Source: Cydia pomonella (lineage: Eukaryota > Arthropoda > Insecta > Lepidoptera > Tortricidae). From it: 64,000 nt of DNA. Where the stretch lies: contig NC_084725.1 of assembly GCF_033807575.1 (NCBI RefSeq), forward strand, positions 11,195,001 to 11,259,000. The letters run 5' to 3'. Below the pieces are notes generated by a model that was given only the letters and a program-made list of their open reading frames with translations, did not search any database and was not told the origin of the DNA. Each line of letters opens with the position of its first letter. The stretch's first letter is position 1. The translations under genes and the position numbers were made by a program. This document shows positions 1 to 9,846 of the stretch, one piece after another.

Positions 1-180
1 TAATTTTTTCCTTTGGATTGCCAAACCGCTCGATGTAGAAGGAACCCACTATCAATTACAATAGCACTTGGTGGATCAGACAATGGTAAGAAAGCGTTTT
101 CGGATTATTAACATGATTTTACCAAAAATAAAAAATGTCGACCTTTTTTTACAATTTAGGTACTACGAATACATATTAAG

Positions 181-236
181 ATACCTTAAATCAATCAATC
201 AATCAATATATTTTATTGCAAGAACATAGTTAAATT
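181..236 (-). repeat. Possible LINE 3' tail
   Basis: A short (TCAA)n run at about 189-207 adjoins an AT-rich stretch. On the minus strand this reads as the short-tandem-repeat tail of a non-LTR element. No coding part remains. The rest of 1-437 shows nothing I can identify. Confidence 0.35.
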
Positions 237-437
237 ACATTTCGGATCCTCAGATATTAATTTTAATAATACTCGTAATTAGAACAATTTTTCCGACAGC
301 CGTACCGTTTTCGATTTACAAGCAAAAAAACTGAAAAAGAGGAAACATTTATGCACACCTCCTGGAATGGAGCAAACTCGGATTACACGTATTTTTAGGT
401 CGAAAAAATCTAATTGTATTGGCCTAATTGTGACACA

Positions 438-622
438 TTATTATTTAAGAAAACGGGACTTATTCGCGTTTGATTAAGTTCTAAAATTACCTCCAACGTC
501 AAAATAATGATGTCGACTTTACAGTCTTCTCCGAGACCATGGGGACAACGCCGTCCTTGAAACGTCTGGTCAGAGGTAATTTTAAAACCTACCCTATTAA
601 GTCCCGTTTTCGTAAACAATAA
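438..622. mobile_element. Palindromic MITE-like element
   Basis: About 24 bp at 438-461 (containing AAAACGGGACTT) recur as a near-perfect inverse at 599-622. Inner segments also pair (AAAATTACCTC near 482, GAGGTAATTTT near 572). A small non-autonomous DNA element is the simplest reading. A related fragment lies at 27765-27870. The minus-strand ORF at 410-649 only reads through the hairpin. Confidence 0.55.
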
Positions 623-639
623 TTTGCTATTTAAGACAT

Positions 640-1280
640 TTGTGGCCATTGGTACTTGTTCTGAAAAAAACCAATGGCCAATGGCTAAGCCCCTACTGAA
701 GCTCGGCCTTTGCCCTTACATGAATGAGCTTCGCAGGAATGCTCTAGAGGTTGCAAAATCCTGTGCGGAATACTGCCTATGTCTTACGTCTTCGCTTACA
801 CTTGGACCATGGTTGGCTTGGCCTCCGGACTTATGCGAAGCACGGTCTTCGAATTTGCTTACACTTCACCTTACCTACTCTTGGAACATTAATACTGCAG
901 TTCTGTCAATTTCCGTGATAAAATGATGTGACGGATTGAAAATTCTATTCTCAGAAGTAATGCGGCAATAAACGTCATTCAATTTACCAAGAAAATTCAA
1001 TGTAATCTTGATGAGGGGGCACCATGGTCTAGAAATGCTTAGGGCACCAAAATGTCTTAATCCGGCACTGAATATGCATGTCATTAAAACCAATTAAGAA
1101 TAAAAGTACCTATAACAATGTCAGAATAAAAAAAGTATTAATTATAAAAAAGTGAATCATAATTATAAAAAAGAATAATAATAATAGGTAAATGTCATGC
1201 ATATAGAAAAGTGGCAAACACATTTTTTTTTAGAATAATTCATAATATTTAAATGTCAATAGTAATAAAATGGAGTAACA
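640..1280. other. Unassigned AT-rich stretch
   Basis: Two small ORFs (100 and 72 codons, opposite strands) overlap here. Neither has a recognisable motif, splice context or compositional bias. No repeat boundary was found. Confidence 0.5.
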
Positions 1281-2092
1281 TTTTTGGGTTCCGTAGCCAA
1301 ATGGCAAAAAACGGAACCCTTATAGATTCGTCATGTCCGATTATGTCACAGCCACTTTTTTCCGAAACTATAAGAGCTATACTGTTCAAACTTGGTAAGT
1401 AGATGTATTCTATGAACCACATTAAGATGTTTACACAAAAATAGAAAAAAAAAACAATAAATTTTGGGGGTTCCCCATACTTAGAACTGAAACTCAAAAA
1501 ATCTTTTTTCATCAAACCCATACGTGTGGGGTATCTATGGATACGTCTTTAAAAATGATATTGAGGTTTCTAATATCATTTTTTTCTAAACTGAATGGTT
1601 TGCGCGAGAGACACTTCCAAAGTGGAAAAATGTGTATCCCCCCCCCCGTAACTTCTAAAATAACAGAATGAAAAATCAAAAAAAAAAATATATGATATAC
1701 ATTGCCATGCAAACTTCCACCGAAAATTGGTTTGAACGAGATCTAGTAAGTAGTTTTTTTTTATTACGTCATAAAATTAAAAAAAAAATTTTTTTTTCAT
1801 CAGACCCATACGTGTAGGGTATCTAAGGATAGGTCTTCAAAAATGATATTTAGGTTTCTAATATCATTTTTTTCTAAACTCTTCCAAAGTGAAAAAAGTG
1901 TCCCCCCCCCCCCCCTGTAACTTCTAAAATAACAGAATGAAAAATCTACAAAAAATATATGATATACATTACCATGCAAACTTCCACCGAAAATTGGTTT
2001 GAACCAGATCTAGTAAGTAGTTTTTTAATACGTCATAAATGGTACGGAACCCTTCATGGGCGAGTCCGACTCGCACTTGGCCGCTTTTTTCT
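1281..2092 (+). repeat. Dispersed repeat family A, with internal duplication
   Basis: It starts with GGGTTCCGTAGCCAAATGGC and ends with CGCACTTGGCCGCTTTTTT, the two diagnostic ends of this family. Other copies are at 21321-21580 (+, partial), 23631-24083 (-), 53647-54199 (-), 63293-63388 (+, partial) and 33271-33326 (right end). This copy is longer because about 260-280 bp (roughly 1500-1770) are repeated in tandem at roughly 1780-2040, each with its own poly-C run. Family A has no ORF. Both ends carry GGAACCC/GGGTTCC, so it may be a non-autonomous DNA element. Confidence 0.75.
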
Positions 2093-2168
2093 TTTTAAGC
2101 ATTGGTATACAAAGTGTTCATTGACCGAGTAGAAAATTTTTTGTAAACAGCACTTAAATAATACCCCA

Positions 2169-2224
2169 GTACCCCTCGTGTAAATTTGTTCGATAGCGAA
2201 TCGAATAAATTTCACTAGGGGTAC
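2169..2224. mobile_element. Collapsed palindromic MITE
   Basis: GTACCCCTCGTGTAAATTTG at 2169 is inversely repeated to about 2224 (ending TTCACTAGGGGTAC) with almost no loop. The ends match the larger palindrome at 39487-39673, so this is probably an internal-deletion derivative of that family. Confidence 0.5.
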
Positions 2225-2661
2225 AGGTTAAATAAACGAACGTTGGTTAGTAGGTAGGAAATAAAATGATTACCTTGTTTTATATCAAGCAAGTAGAAAG
2301 TTCGTCCTTGCCGCCTCGCTTTCCAAAAACTCGAGGCATCGGTGGCCGTTCTTGTCCAGCTGACATACTTCCAATATTTTACTGTAAGGGCCAACCACGC
2401 TAGCGTCTTTTGAGCGTCGACGTCTAGTCAGCGCTATGGAAAATGGCGTCGCTGCGCAGTTGCGCCAACGTAGCGTCGAGCAGCAACCATTGAGTTGACT
2501 GCGCCTACGCCCGGGAGACGCTTGACGTCACGCATAAAATCGCCGCCGCATTACTGTCGCGATTATGACTTTCAATCTGTTACTCATTTTATCAAGGAAA
2601 TTGAGAGATGCATCGACGGCATCAACGCCAAAAACATTTATTTCGGACGATTAAATCCATA
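2225..2661. other. Unassigned stretch with GC-rich block
   Basis: The segment at about 2386-2545 is clearly GC-richer than its surroundings and contains several GCGTC/GACGC words in both orientations, suggesting a decayed palindromic element. No ORF of note was found. Confidence 0.35.
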
Positions 2662-2926
2662 GTTTTTTTTATACTATGTCGGTGGCAAACAGCCCTCCTG
2701 GTGGTAAGCGGTTACCGTAGCCTATGTACGCCTGCAACTCCAAAGACTTCGCACTTTCGTTGAGCTCTGGTAGGAACACAACACTAGACCCTACTGGGTC
2801 TAGTTTTATTTGGCTGCGGTTTTCTGTAAGGTGGGGGATACTTTCCCAGTTGGGCTCAGCTCTAGATCTGGAATGACATCCGCTGTGCTGTGCCCTACCA
2901 CACAAAGCGAGATGACATTCACAGTA
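2662..2926 (+). mobile_element. SINE-B copy
   Basis: It begins with T-rich sequence and TACTATGTCGGTGGCAAAC, then the CCGTAGCCTATGTACGCCTG block, and ends near CTACCACACAAAGCGAG. The same order of blocks occurs at 9757, 20808, 40293, 40440, 54568 and 62820. This copy is nearly full length. The T-rich edge at 2663 corresponds to an A-rich tail on the opposite strand, so the element itself probably runs on the minus strand. The minus ORF at 2669-2905 is incidental. Confidence 0.65.
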
Positions 2927-3390
2927 CCCCAGTTTGTTAGTTACAGAAAAACTTAAATTACTATGTTTACCTAAATTAAGATGTTGGGATTGTTGGGAAG
3001 TCCAGGTAAAGTACCTGAATAAACTTAGCTAATGCCCCTCTTGCTTAGTGTATATATACAGTTTATAACATCGCATTTGGTAAATTAAATTGCAATTACA
3101 ACTACTTACCTATTATATTCCTCGCGTTGTATTGTCGCAATGTCAATTTGATGTCAATATGTCAATGCCAATGTGAACATTTTATAAAATATTACTATAA
3201 CTTTGCAAGTCATAGCGGTACTATAAGATGAAATGGTAGAGCCGGCAGATGACCGAATGAGATAATGTTATGGAACTTTCAGTAGGAGTAGCAGAGAAAG
3301 CGCTATGATTGTTTGTCCTTGTCACAACAAAAAACCCAACCAAATTACGTAGGTTGTTTTTGGTATGTTGTCAGGAATGTTAAAACGAGT
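2927..3390. other. Unassigned stretch
   Basis: Ordinary AT-rich sequence with no ORF above 60 codons. A block near 3225-3310 (ATAGCGGTACTATAAGATG...) resembles the reverse complement of 58770-58860 and is probably an old dispersed repeat. Confidence 0.35.
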
Positions 3391-3556
3391 TTTTACAAGC
3401 TTTTATTTAACTTGCCCTGTTAGTATCTATGGGACAAATCTTGCAAGTTAAATTTGACCCACTTCCCGGTTTCCGATGAAGCTGAAAACTTGCATACATA
3501 TGTAAGTCGGGTGACAATGCAATATTATGGTACCATCAAGCTGATCTGATGATGAT
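3391..3556 (+). repeat. Dispersed repeat family B, truncated copy
   Basis: It runs from TTTTACAAGCTTTTATTTAA through TTGACCCACTTCCCGGTTTC to the GAGCTGATCTGATGATG-type block. Other copies lie at 31409, 35825, 39017 and 63389, all on the + strand. Non-coding. Confidence 0.65.
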
Positions 3557-3613
3557 GATGAAAAAAAAAAACATATACCTACTCCAGTACAGTTCCTGCC
3601 CGTTCATACTAGC

Positions 3614-3825
3614 TAAATAAAATAAATAAATGTTATAGGGACATTCTTACACAAATCGACTAAGTCCCACGGTAAGCCAAGAAGGCTTGTGTTGTGGGTA
3701 CTCAGACAACGATATATATAATATACAAAAACTTAGATACATATAGAAAATATCCATGACTTAGGAACTTACATGTGCTCATCACACAAATAAATGCCCT
3801 TAACGGGATTCGAACCCAGGACAAA
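3614..3825 (-). mobile_element. SINE-A copy (minus)
   Basis: On the minus strand it has a tRNA-like B box (GGGTTCGAATCCCG), then the family body and an A/T-rich tail at 3614-3640. It lies head to head with the next SINE-A copy. Confidence 0.65.
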
Positions 3826-3835
3826 TCCTCCAGGA

Positions 3836-3999
3836 ATCCGGGTTCAAATCCTGGTAAGGGGCAACATGGGTGTTTTCAATGTATTTAAGTATTTATAAAT
3901 ATTTATGTATTATATATATCGTTGTCTAAGTACCCTCAATACAAGCCTTATTGAGCTTACTGTGGGACTTAGTCAATTTGTGTAATAATGTACTATAAT
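3836..3999 (+). mobile_element. SINE-A copy (plus), host of the nested element
   Basis: It retains the B-box part (GGGTTCAAATCCTGG) and body but lacks the A-box half. Its tail is interrupted at 3999 by the hAT-like element 4000-5900 and resumes at about 5901 (CCTATAATAATATTTTAATA). It therefore predates that insertion. Confidence 0.65.
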
Positions 4000-4240
4000 C
4001 AGAGATGTGACTTATTTGAAATACTTGTATTTAAAATGCAAATACACAATGCAAAATACCTATTTTGTATTTTGTATTTAAATACCTTTTAAAGAAAACT
4101 ATTTTGTATTTTATTTCAAATAGTTTTTGGGACCTATTTTCTATTTTCAAAATACAAAATACTTTTTATTAGGTAAAGTAAGTAGGAGTTACAATCTCTT
4201 CTGACGTCACAATCCTTGCAACTCTCTCATTCTTTTATGG

Positions 4241-4716
4241 CGACCGGTCTGGCTTAGCGGGTAGTGACCCTGCCTATGAAGCCGATGGTCCCGGGTTCAA
4301 ATCCTGGTAAGTGCATTTATTTGTGTGATGAACACAGATATTTGTTCCTGAGTCATGGGTGTTTTCTATGTTTTGTTTTTTTTTAGTTTATTTATTCACT
4401 ATGAATTTTTTGAAACAGGGTTTAACACAATAAGCCACTATTGAAAACTTCTAGGGTTTATGTAATAGTTGGCAAGATCGCGCGGATCGATCCGCGTTTA
4501 CTTAATACTATTATTCCATACTTAGTTATGTTTTCCTGTCGAAGCTGTTATTGTATCTATAGTTTAAATATCGACCTTATGTATATGTATTTAAGTATTT
4601 ATAAATATTTATATATATCATTGTCTAGTACCCACAACACAAGCCTTAATGAGCTTATTACTGTGGGACTTAGTCAATTTGTGTAATAATGTCCTATAAT
4701 ATTTATTTATAATTTT
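4241..4716 (+). mobile_element. SINE-A copy, interrupted
   Basis: It has a tRNA-like head with A box (TTAGCGGGTAGTGACC) and B box (GGGTTCAAATCCTGG), followed by the family body to about 4371. About 210 bp of unrelated sequence (4372-4584) intervene, and the body resumes with ATGTATTTAAGTATTTATAA to a tail ending near 4716. The interruption has no recognised family. The tail was itself the target of the LINE fragment that follows. Confidence 0.65.
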
Positions 4717-4728
4717 AACATGGAACTG

Positions 4729-5319
4729 ACTACCTCACCTCTACCACCGGAATGCACCTAAAGAACTGGCTACCAACTCTTAACCACATCAAAGAGCTCC
4801 GGAACAAGACCACCATTTCCTTCCATCTAACCCAAATTCTCACCGGACACGGCTACCACAAGAAATACCTAAAAAGAATGAAAATTATCACCGACGATCT
4901 CTGCCCCTGTCACAGAAACACCCCACAAACAATAGACCACCTTCTACGATCATGCCCAAAATTCAGCATAGCAAGATTTAACCATGAAATCATCTGTCAT
5001 AATCTCCAAATTCAACCTTTCAGCCTCCCAGACCTCATTAGCAGAGAAAGTACATTGACCTCATTTTGCAAACTATCCAGGACCATAATCAACAGTCTAA
5101 TAAAGTTCAACAACACATAACAACTCATCTACACCATCCATCTTCATATCTTAACATTCATTACCACCATCACCTTTCATAACAACACAACATCATCGCA
5201 GTGTCACATAATTAATTCATTAGAGATATTAAACATCCCACAGACCTTACGGATCCAGCCGTCCGTACTTTTGGCGGGGACTGGACCCAAAATTTTAAAC
5301 GCATAATAAAAATAAAAAA
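4729..5319 (+). mobile_element. 5'-truncated non-LTR retrotransposon, 3' end
   Basis: It is flanked by an exact 12-bp duplication AACATGGAACTG (4717-4728 and 5320-5331) and ends in an A-rich tail (ATAATAAAAATAAAAAA). It holds only the last part of ORF2 (4752-5120) and about 200 bp of 3' UTR. Exact duplication plus A-tail plus 5' truncation is the signature of target-primed reverse transcription. Confidence 0.85.
4752..5120 (+). pseudogene. C-terminal fragment of LINE ORF2
   Basis: The 122 codons match the region after RNase H in jockey/I/R1-type ORF2 proteins. They include LTGHG at residues 30-34 and a Cys-His motif C51-x-C53-x9-H63-x4-C68 (…DDLCPC… IDHLLRSCP). No catalytic domain is left. 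The ATG is only the first in-frame methionine after the truncation and not a true start. It is unrelated in detail to the ORF2 at 12364-16006, whose terminal motif is C-x2-C-x8-H-x4-C. Confidence 0.75.
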
Positions 5320-5349
5320 AACATGGAACTGGTGAATCTGTTTAGTAAC

Positions 5350-5610
5350 GCCGAAAATGACCGCAAGCGTAGCGAGAGATTAAAAATGTGGAATCTTAAG
5401 CGTTGCAAGGGTTTCAAGGCACGAGAGGTACACAAACTTTTCTGCCCTGGTGAAACACAAACGAGACGTTTTCACCAACCAACGAGAGGTATATACTAGC
5501 TGTAAAACATTACAAATCCAAATTAATACTTTTAATAATTGACCGTTAAAAAACGTCACTTAAAAGTCCATTCAACCGGTAAACATGAGGAGACACAAAA
5601 TTTGCACTCT
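5350..5610. repeat. Dispersed repeat family C
   Basis: It contains GCGTAGCGAG, GCGTTGCAAGGGTTTCAAGG and CACGAGAGG words shared in order with 7160-7376 and 43985-44350, including the trailing AAAGTC...CAACATGAGGA segment. Non-coding. It lies inside the hAT-like element. Confidence 0.5.
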
Positions 5611-5908
5611 AGAGGACTGATATACACACTATTTTTAAAGAATAAAGAAAGCCTTTCCAACTTGTAAATTCCGAGCAATACTAACTTTTTATTTCAGACT
5701 AGGTATTCAGTATTTAAGAGTGCCTTTTATCGCAAAGTATTTGTATTTTAAAAAAGCATTTTGAAAATACCTATTTTGTATTTAGTATTTTAAATACAAA
5801 TTTGAAAACTATTTTGTATTTTGCATTTGAAATAGTATATCAAGGAAGTATTTGTATTTTGTATTTAAATACTTTTTATAAACTATTTTTCACATCTCTG
5901 CCTATAAT

Positions 5909-6834
5909 AATATTTTAATATTTATATTTAATATATTTCACCTGGATAACAATGCATAATTATTAAACTACTGAGATAATGCCAAGGATGGTTGTTGTAA
6001 ACGAATAATTCGGGTCAACTTAAAAGTGCTAGAATATTCATAGTGATTATAATTAATATTATATTAAAGATTTTTTAAAGTATTGATATATTTTTTCATA
6101 ATTTTTGAATAGTCGTTATTTCAAAAGATGTTAAATATTTATTAGCATGTTGAACTTGTTGAAGCAATTTCACTAATGTGCATTTTAATTTCTAAAAGCC
6201 ACCGAATAAATAAGAAATACGCTTAGTTATGTCTCTATTATAATTAGTCTGTCCAATTTATACACTTTTATCACGCTAACCTTTATTCTTTCTCTATTAA
6301 GGTGCAATTTCGAACAAATGAACCGCGTTCAGAAAAGAACCGGAAAGAACTGGTTTGGCTTCCGCGTGTCAGCTTGTATGAGATCAGTGACTCACGATGG
6401 CCCAGAGATAACAAGTAAAACAACAGTGTTCTAGAAAAATCGTATACTTATACAAAAATTACAATAACCAGTTTAAAAAAATATATTTTCCTTTTTTCGC
6501 ATTCGCATGGTAAGTAGTTGATTTTCGGCTGATATTTTCCCTAGTTCTTAAGCTAACGAATGAAGTTTTTACTCGACTACGAGCGATAATTGGACGGTTA
6601 ACTACGAATTTACTGCGCCCGCGTTTGGCGCCATCAAATCTTAAATGGCTGCCATTTACCTGTAAAGAAATGAGCTGTGATATGTCGATAAAATTAGTCC
6701 TGCCATTCGTGCCATCCATCATAGTTTACTCAAGGATTCGTTTTTGCCGACCGTATATTTTATGAAGTAGGTAGTCATTTTGCGACAGTAATTTAACGAT
6801 TTAGTATTAATACTAAGTAGCTATTCGGTGGGGT
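5909..6834. other. Mostly unassigned AT-rich stretch
   Basis: No repeat family was recognised. The minus-strand ORF at 6459-6722 (87 codons) includes a possible splice donor, described separately. Confidence 0.4.
6660..6722 (-). other. Weak candidate coding exon (minus)
   Basis: On the minus strand an ATG at 6722 opens 21 codons that end in ...TTTACAG followed directly by GTAAAT (donor at 6659-6654). The protein would start MMDGTNGRTNFIDISQ. No family is recognised and no acceptor or promoter was identified nearby. Such strings arise by chance in AT-rich DNA. Confidence 0.15.
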
Positions 6835-6904
6835 TATAGTTCGTGTCATCCAAGATGACGCGCTGATTTGTCAAATCTAACCTTTATTCACATGGCATTA
6901 CGAG
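6835..6904 (+). mobile_element. Family E palindromic MITE, left half
   Basis: TATAGTTCGTGTCATCCAAG followed by GATGACGCG and CAAATCTAACC. The same blocks occur at 26529 (-), 32413 (+) and 60611 (+), where an inverse right end (ATGACACGATCTA) is also present. Confidence 0.55.
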
Positions 6905-7159
6905 TCTTATCGATTTATACTTCGCCATTGGTTTTCTGCTTATGTATGTACATTTTTTTACGTAAACATTTTGCATTTTAGGCTTTTTCCTCATAGACAA
7001 TTTGCGTTGTATTTTTTCTGTAATGTAGCCATATTGCGTGGTAGGCCTATTGGTTTCTGGACCCGTAAGTTTAATTTGTGTAAAAAAAGTGGGGATCTGG
7101 GGATCCGCTTAAGGTCATAATCGGTACCGTGTTTTCATTAGGAAAAACTAGAAGATAAT

Positions 7160-7376
7160 TTTTATTTACACGAAAATATTTATTTGTTTTACAAGCGAGC
7201 AAAGTTTTTGTTTAACCGCTTGCCCGAGCAAGCGAAAGATTCCAATATAGAACCACGAGCGTAGCGAGTGGTTCGAGAAGTGGAATTTTGAGCGTTGCGA
7301 GGATTTCAAGGCACGAGGGTTAAAAAAAATAGCCTCCGAGTGTAACACAAAATTTTTCACCACACCAACGCGAGAA
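7160..7376. repeat. Dispersed repeat family C
   Basis: Contains TTTAACCGCTTGCCCGAGCA, GCGTAGCGAGTGG and GGCACGAGGG, then CCTCCGAGTG and CACCACACCAAC. Same block order as 43985-44150. No coding potential beyond a chance 65-codon ORF. Confidence 0.55.
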
Positions 7377-7557
7377 AAATTCTAACTATGAAATACCAAA
7401 AAATCAAACCAAATAATTGCGCGCGTTTAAGTATGTCTTTTGTACTAAATTTTTGTCTACTGAGATGGTTACCAATTTTCATTCATTATTTAGGTTTTAT
7501 AGTATAACAAGTATTATTTTAGACAACTCGTAGAAAAAGTATTGTGTACAATAGTAA

Positions 7558-7666
7558 TATAGCAAGCTTTTCAATCTCGTACCTTGCTTAGGCAACTCAG
7601 CAAGCTCTGTTGCCTAAACATGGTACTCGACTGCAAAGCTCTTTATTATATGACGATTGTATAAAA
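7558..7666. mobile_element. Palindromic MITE (family P1)
   Basis: AAGCTTTTCAATCTCGTACC at about 7564 is inversely matched by GGTACTCGACTGCAAAGCT at about 7621. A second copy with the same loop (GGCAACTCAGCAAGC) lies at 28690-28800. Confidence 0.6.
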
Positions 7667-7892
7667 TACTATAATCTACCCAGTGTAACTTTATTTATTA
7701 ACACGCATGCGTTGCACCTCTCAGCTGCAGTGACGCAATCTTTTCACTTCGCCCGTCGACTTTCACTTAACTTTTCTACACGGTGTTTTTCCTATAATTT
7801 GCGGTTGTTTGTGTCGGGGGAATTAGTAAAGTTCAGTACCTTTTGTGAGGATTCTAGTATTGAAGGGTTATTATATACTCAACAGTGGTGGC

Positions 7893-7998
7893 ATCATGGT
7901 TAAATTTTTATCGCTTGTCACTATGCCCGTCGCTTTCGCACTTACATACTTGTTAGAACGTGACAGGTATGGTGACAAATGATAAACAGCCGACCATG
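7893..7998. mobile_element. Palindromic MITE (family P2)
   Basis: CATGGTTAAATTTTTATCGC...TTGTCACTATGCCCGTCGCT is inverted as ...GACAGGTATGGTGACAAATGATAAACAGCCGACCATG. A second, opposite-oriented copy is at 45199-45283. Confidence 0.6.
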
Positions 7999-7999
7999 T

Positions 8000-8459
8000 T
8001 AGCCCTGCGGGCTGATAGACTTGAGCAATCAGTCGAGCAGAACATATTACAGTATTCGCAGTTTGTAAGAGGAAATACCAGCTGAGCCCCTTCGCAGATT
8101 AGAGAATTTTAAGTAAATATCTCCGTCGCGCTGACGGGGGCGGCTCCAAAAATTAGTGCGATAAGGACAACTGCAGCTACGGAAATCGAGGTTCGATCTC
8201 GACATTTTCCTCCTCCAAAACTTAACCAATCGTAACGAAATGTTGCAAACGGAAGGATAAAGAAATTATCTGTGTCTGACCGTTTTGATTTTTGCGTTTA
8301 TTGTTGCCGATTTTGTATGCTAGGCGTCTGTTTACGGCGCATTAATTTGGCCTTTTTCAGCGCTTTTTAAAGTAATCTAGTTCATATAAAAATAAGAATA
8401 TCAAAAAACAAAACGTACTGACACAGGTGCTGGTAACATTGAACTCATATAAATAAATA
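8000..8459. other. Unassigned stretch
   Basis: Includes a 60-codon minus ORF with no motif. No splice-supported exon and no recognised repeat. Confidence 0.4.
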
Positions 8460-8745
8460 TTCATCTAAGGCGTCATTACTCTTCGCCGTCTTCGCCGTAT
8501 ACAAACAGTATTCTAAGCGTGCTGGCGCAGCGCTGGGACTCGCCTTTGTTCGCGCGCTGGGTACGGCTGCACGCGCCGCGCCGCCGCTCGCCGCACCGCG
8601 CCGATTTTAATTAATTGTTTATTTTATTTTTGTTGTTATAGGTGTCACTACCATAGATTTATAAGTTTTGCTGTGCTATGTACTAACACTAATATGGATT
8701 GTATTATTCGAATTAAAAATATATTGAATTGAATTGAACAATACA
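8460..8745 (+). repeat. Possible LINE/SINE 3' end with (GAATT)n tail
   Basis: A GC-rich block (8510-8605; GCGCGCTGGG, CGCCGCGCCGCCGCTCGCCG) is followed by AT-rich sequence ending in ATTGAATTGAATTGAA. A similar tail closes the insertion at 45839-45944. The isolated GC patch in AT-rich DNA suggests a transposon remnant and not a CpG promoter, but I cannot name the family. Confidence 0.35.
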
Positions 8746-8820
8746 TCATTTTATAACCCCATAACATGAATGTGTCGCTTATATAACGAAACCGTTACCG
8801 AGAATCCATCTGATATATTT

Positions 8821-9173
8821 AATAATCAAACGAACTTACCTGTGAAGTTTGATTACAATTATGCGAGTATCCAAATCCAAGACAACAAATATAATTTACT
8901 AGCAGCAGTACACGTTATCGTGCAGTCCAAGTCACACATTTTAGAGATTATAGTATTTAAAAAACAAGTTCGCGCTGTCCCTCTCACTCGCTACGCTGCG
9001 TACCTGCTTCGACATCGCTCCTCCAGTACTCATTATTTCAGAGTTATTTTTGTGTTATTAACAGAGACTATTTTATTTTCATTTTTGGGGATGGGGGGCG
9101 GGTCTTTGTTGTCTTGGATTTGGATACTCGCATAATTGTAATCAAACTTCACAGGTAAGTTCGTTTGATTATT
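8821..9173. mobile_element. Foldback element with 68-bp perfect arms
   Basis: AATAATCAAACGAACTTACC... at 8821-8888 is repeated inversely, essentially without mismatch, at about 9106-9173. The interior (8890-9045) is nearly identical to the reverse complement of 20345-20515. The plus ORF at 8770-9135 crosses the palindrome and is not a gene. Perfect arms indicate a young or gene-converted element. Confidence 0.65.
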
Positions 9174-9225
9174 AATTATACTTCGTATCCAAATCCAAGA
9201 CAACAAATATAATTTACTAGCAGAT
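9174..9225 (+). repeat. Fragment of the same repeat family as 20336-20533
   Basis: AATTATACTTCGTATCCAAA then TCCAAGACAACAAATATAAT matches the reverse complement of about 20490-20533. The foldback element appears to abut or interrupt this older copy. Confidence 0.5.
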
Positions 9226-9756
9226 GTTCAGAGCTTTGTATTTAAATTCAAATCCTGAATGCGAAAATAAAATAAAATATCGATATCAAATCAGTATGTT
9301 ACGAACATACTGATATTATTGATTTTGACTAAAGAGAACAACGTACCACCTAGAAGTTATTAATTTATATCCAATTTAAATAATTATTTATGTATCTACA
9401 CAGTATAAATGTAAAATGTATGTATAGCATAATAAAATATTATAATGATAAGCGTCATGCATTAAGGAGTGAAATTGCTCTTGGTATTTCATTTCGTTAA
9501 TATTAAAAAAGTATAAAACTTTCTTTGATTTCACTGTAGTATATTGATAAAGTTGTATATATCTTAATATTCACAAGGTACAACTATTTTTATGTCATTT
9601 ACAAGCAAGGACGCCATTAAGTGTAAATGTGTTTTCAAGCTTTAGTTGGCTCTAAATAAGTTTTAGATGGGCATTTTCTGTCTGTAACCATATAAACAAA
9701 CCATTTTGTATAATTTAGAATTTACCAACCATTCTCTGGATGTAATTACAACGGAG

Positions 9757-9846
9757 ACAAACAAGCATACGGCCCGCCTGATGGTAAACAATCACCGTAG
9801 CCTATGAATGCCCGCTACTGCAGAGGTATATTACATGCGCGTTACT
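9757..9846 (+). mobile_element. SINE-B fragment
   Basis: ACAAGCATACGGCCCGCCTG, then GTAAACAATCACCGTAGCCT and ...TTACATGCGCGTTACTGACC. Only the first third of the family is present. Confidence 0.55.

Larger units (their letters stand above)
4000..5900. mobile_element. hAT-like element carrying nested insertions
   Basis: The left end is CAGAGATGTGACTTATTTGA and the right end is CTATTTTTCACATCTCTG, which are inverse at CAGAGATGTGA. The flanks ACTATAAT (3992-3999) and CCTATAAT (5901-5908) differ only at the first base. The SINE-A tail consensus has CCTATAAT there, so an exact 8-bp duplication existed at insertion. Both subterminal zones are dense in TATTTGTATTT-type words. The original element was probably about 0.4 kb; the rest is later insertions (4241-5610). 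No transposase was seen. Confidence 0.72.

Noticed and set aside
8510..8610. CpG-rich patch as a promoter
   Set aside because: It is followed by a retroposon-type (GAATT)n tail and lacks an initiator or open exon; more likely a transposon fragment.
8770..9135. 121-codon + strand ORF
   Set aside because: Runs through a palindrome and a dispersed repeat; the same peptide appears antisense at 20337-20570.
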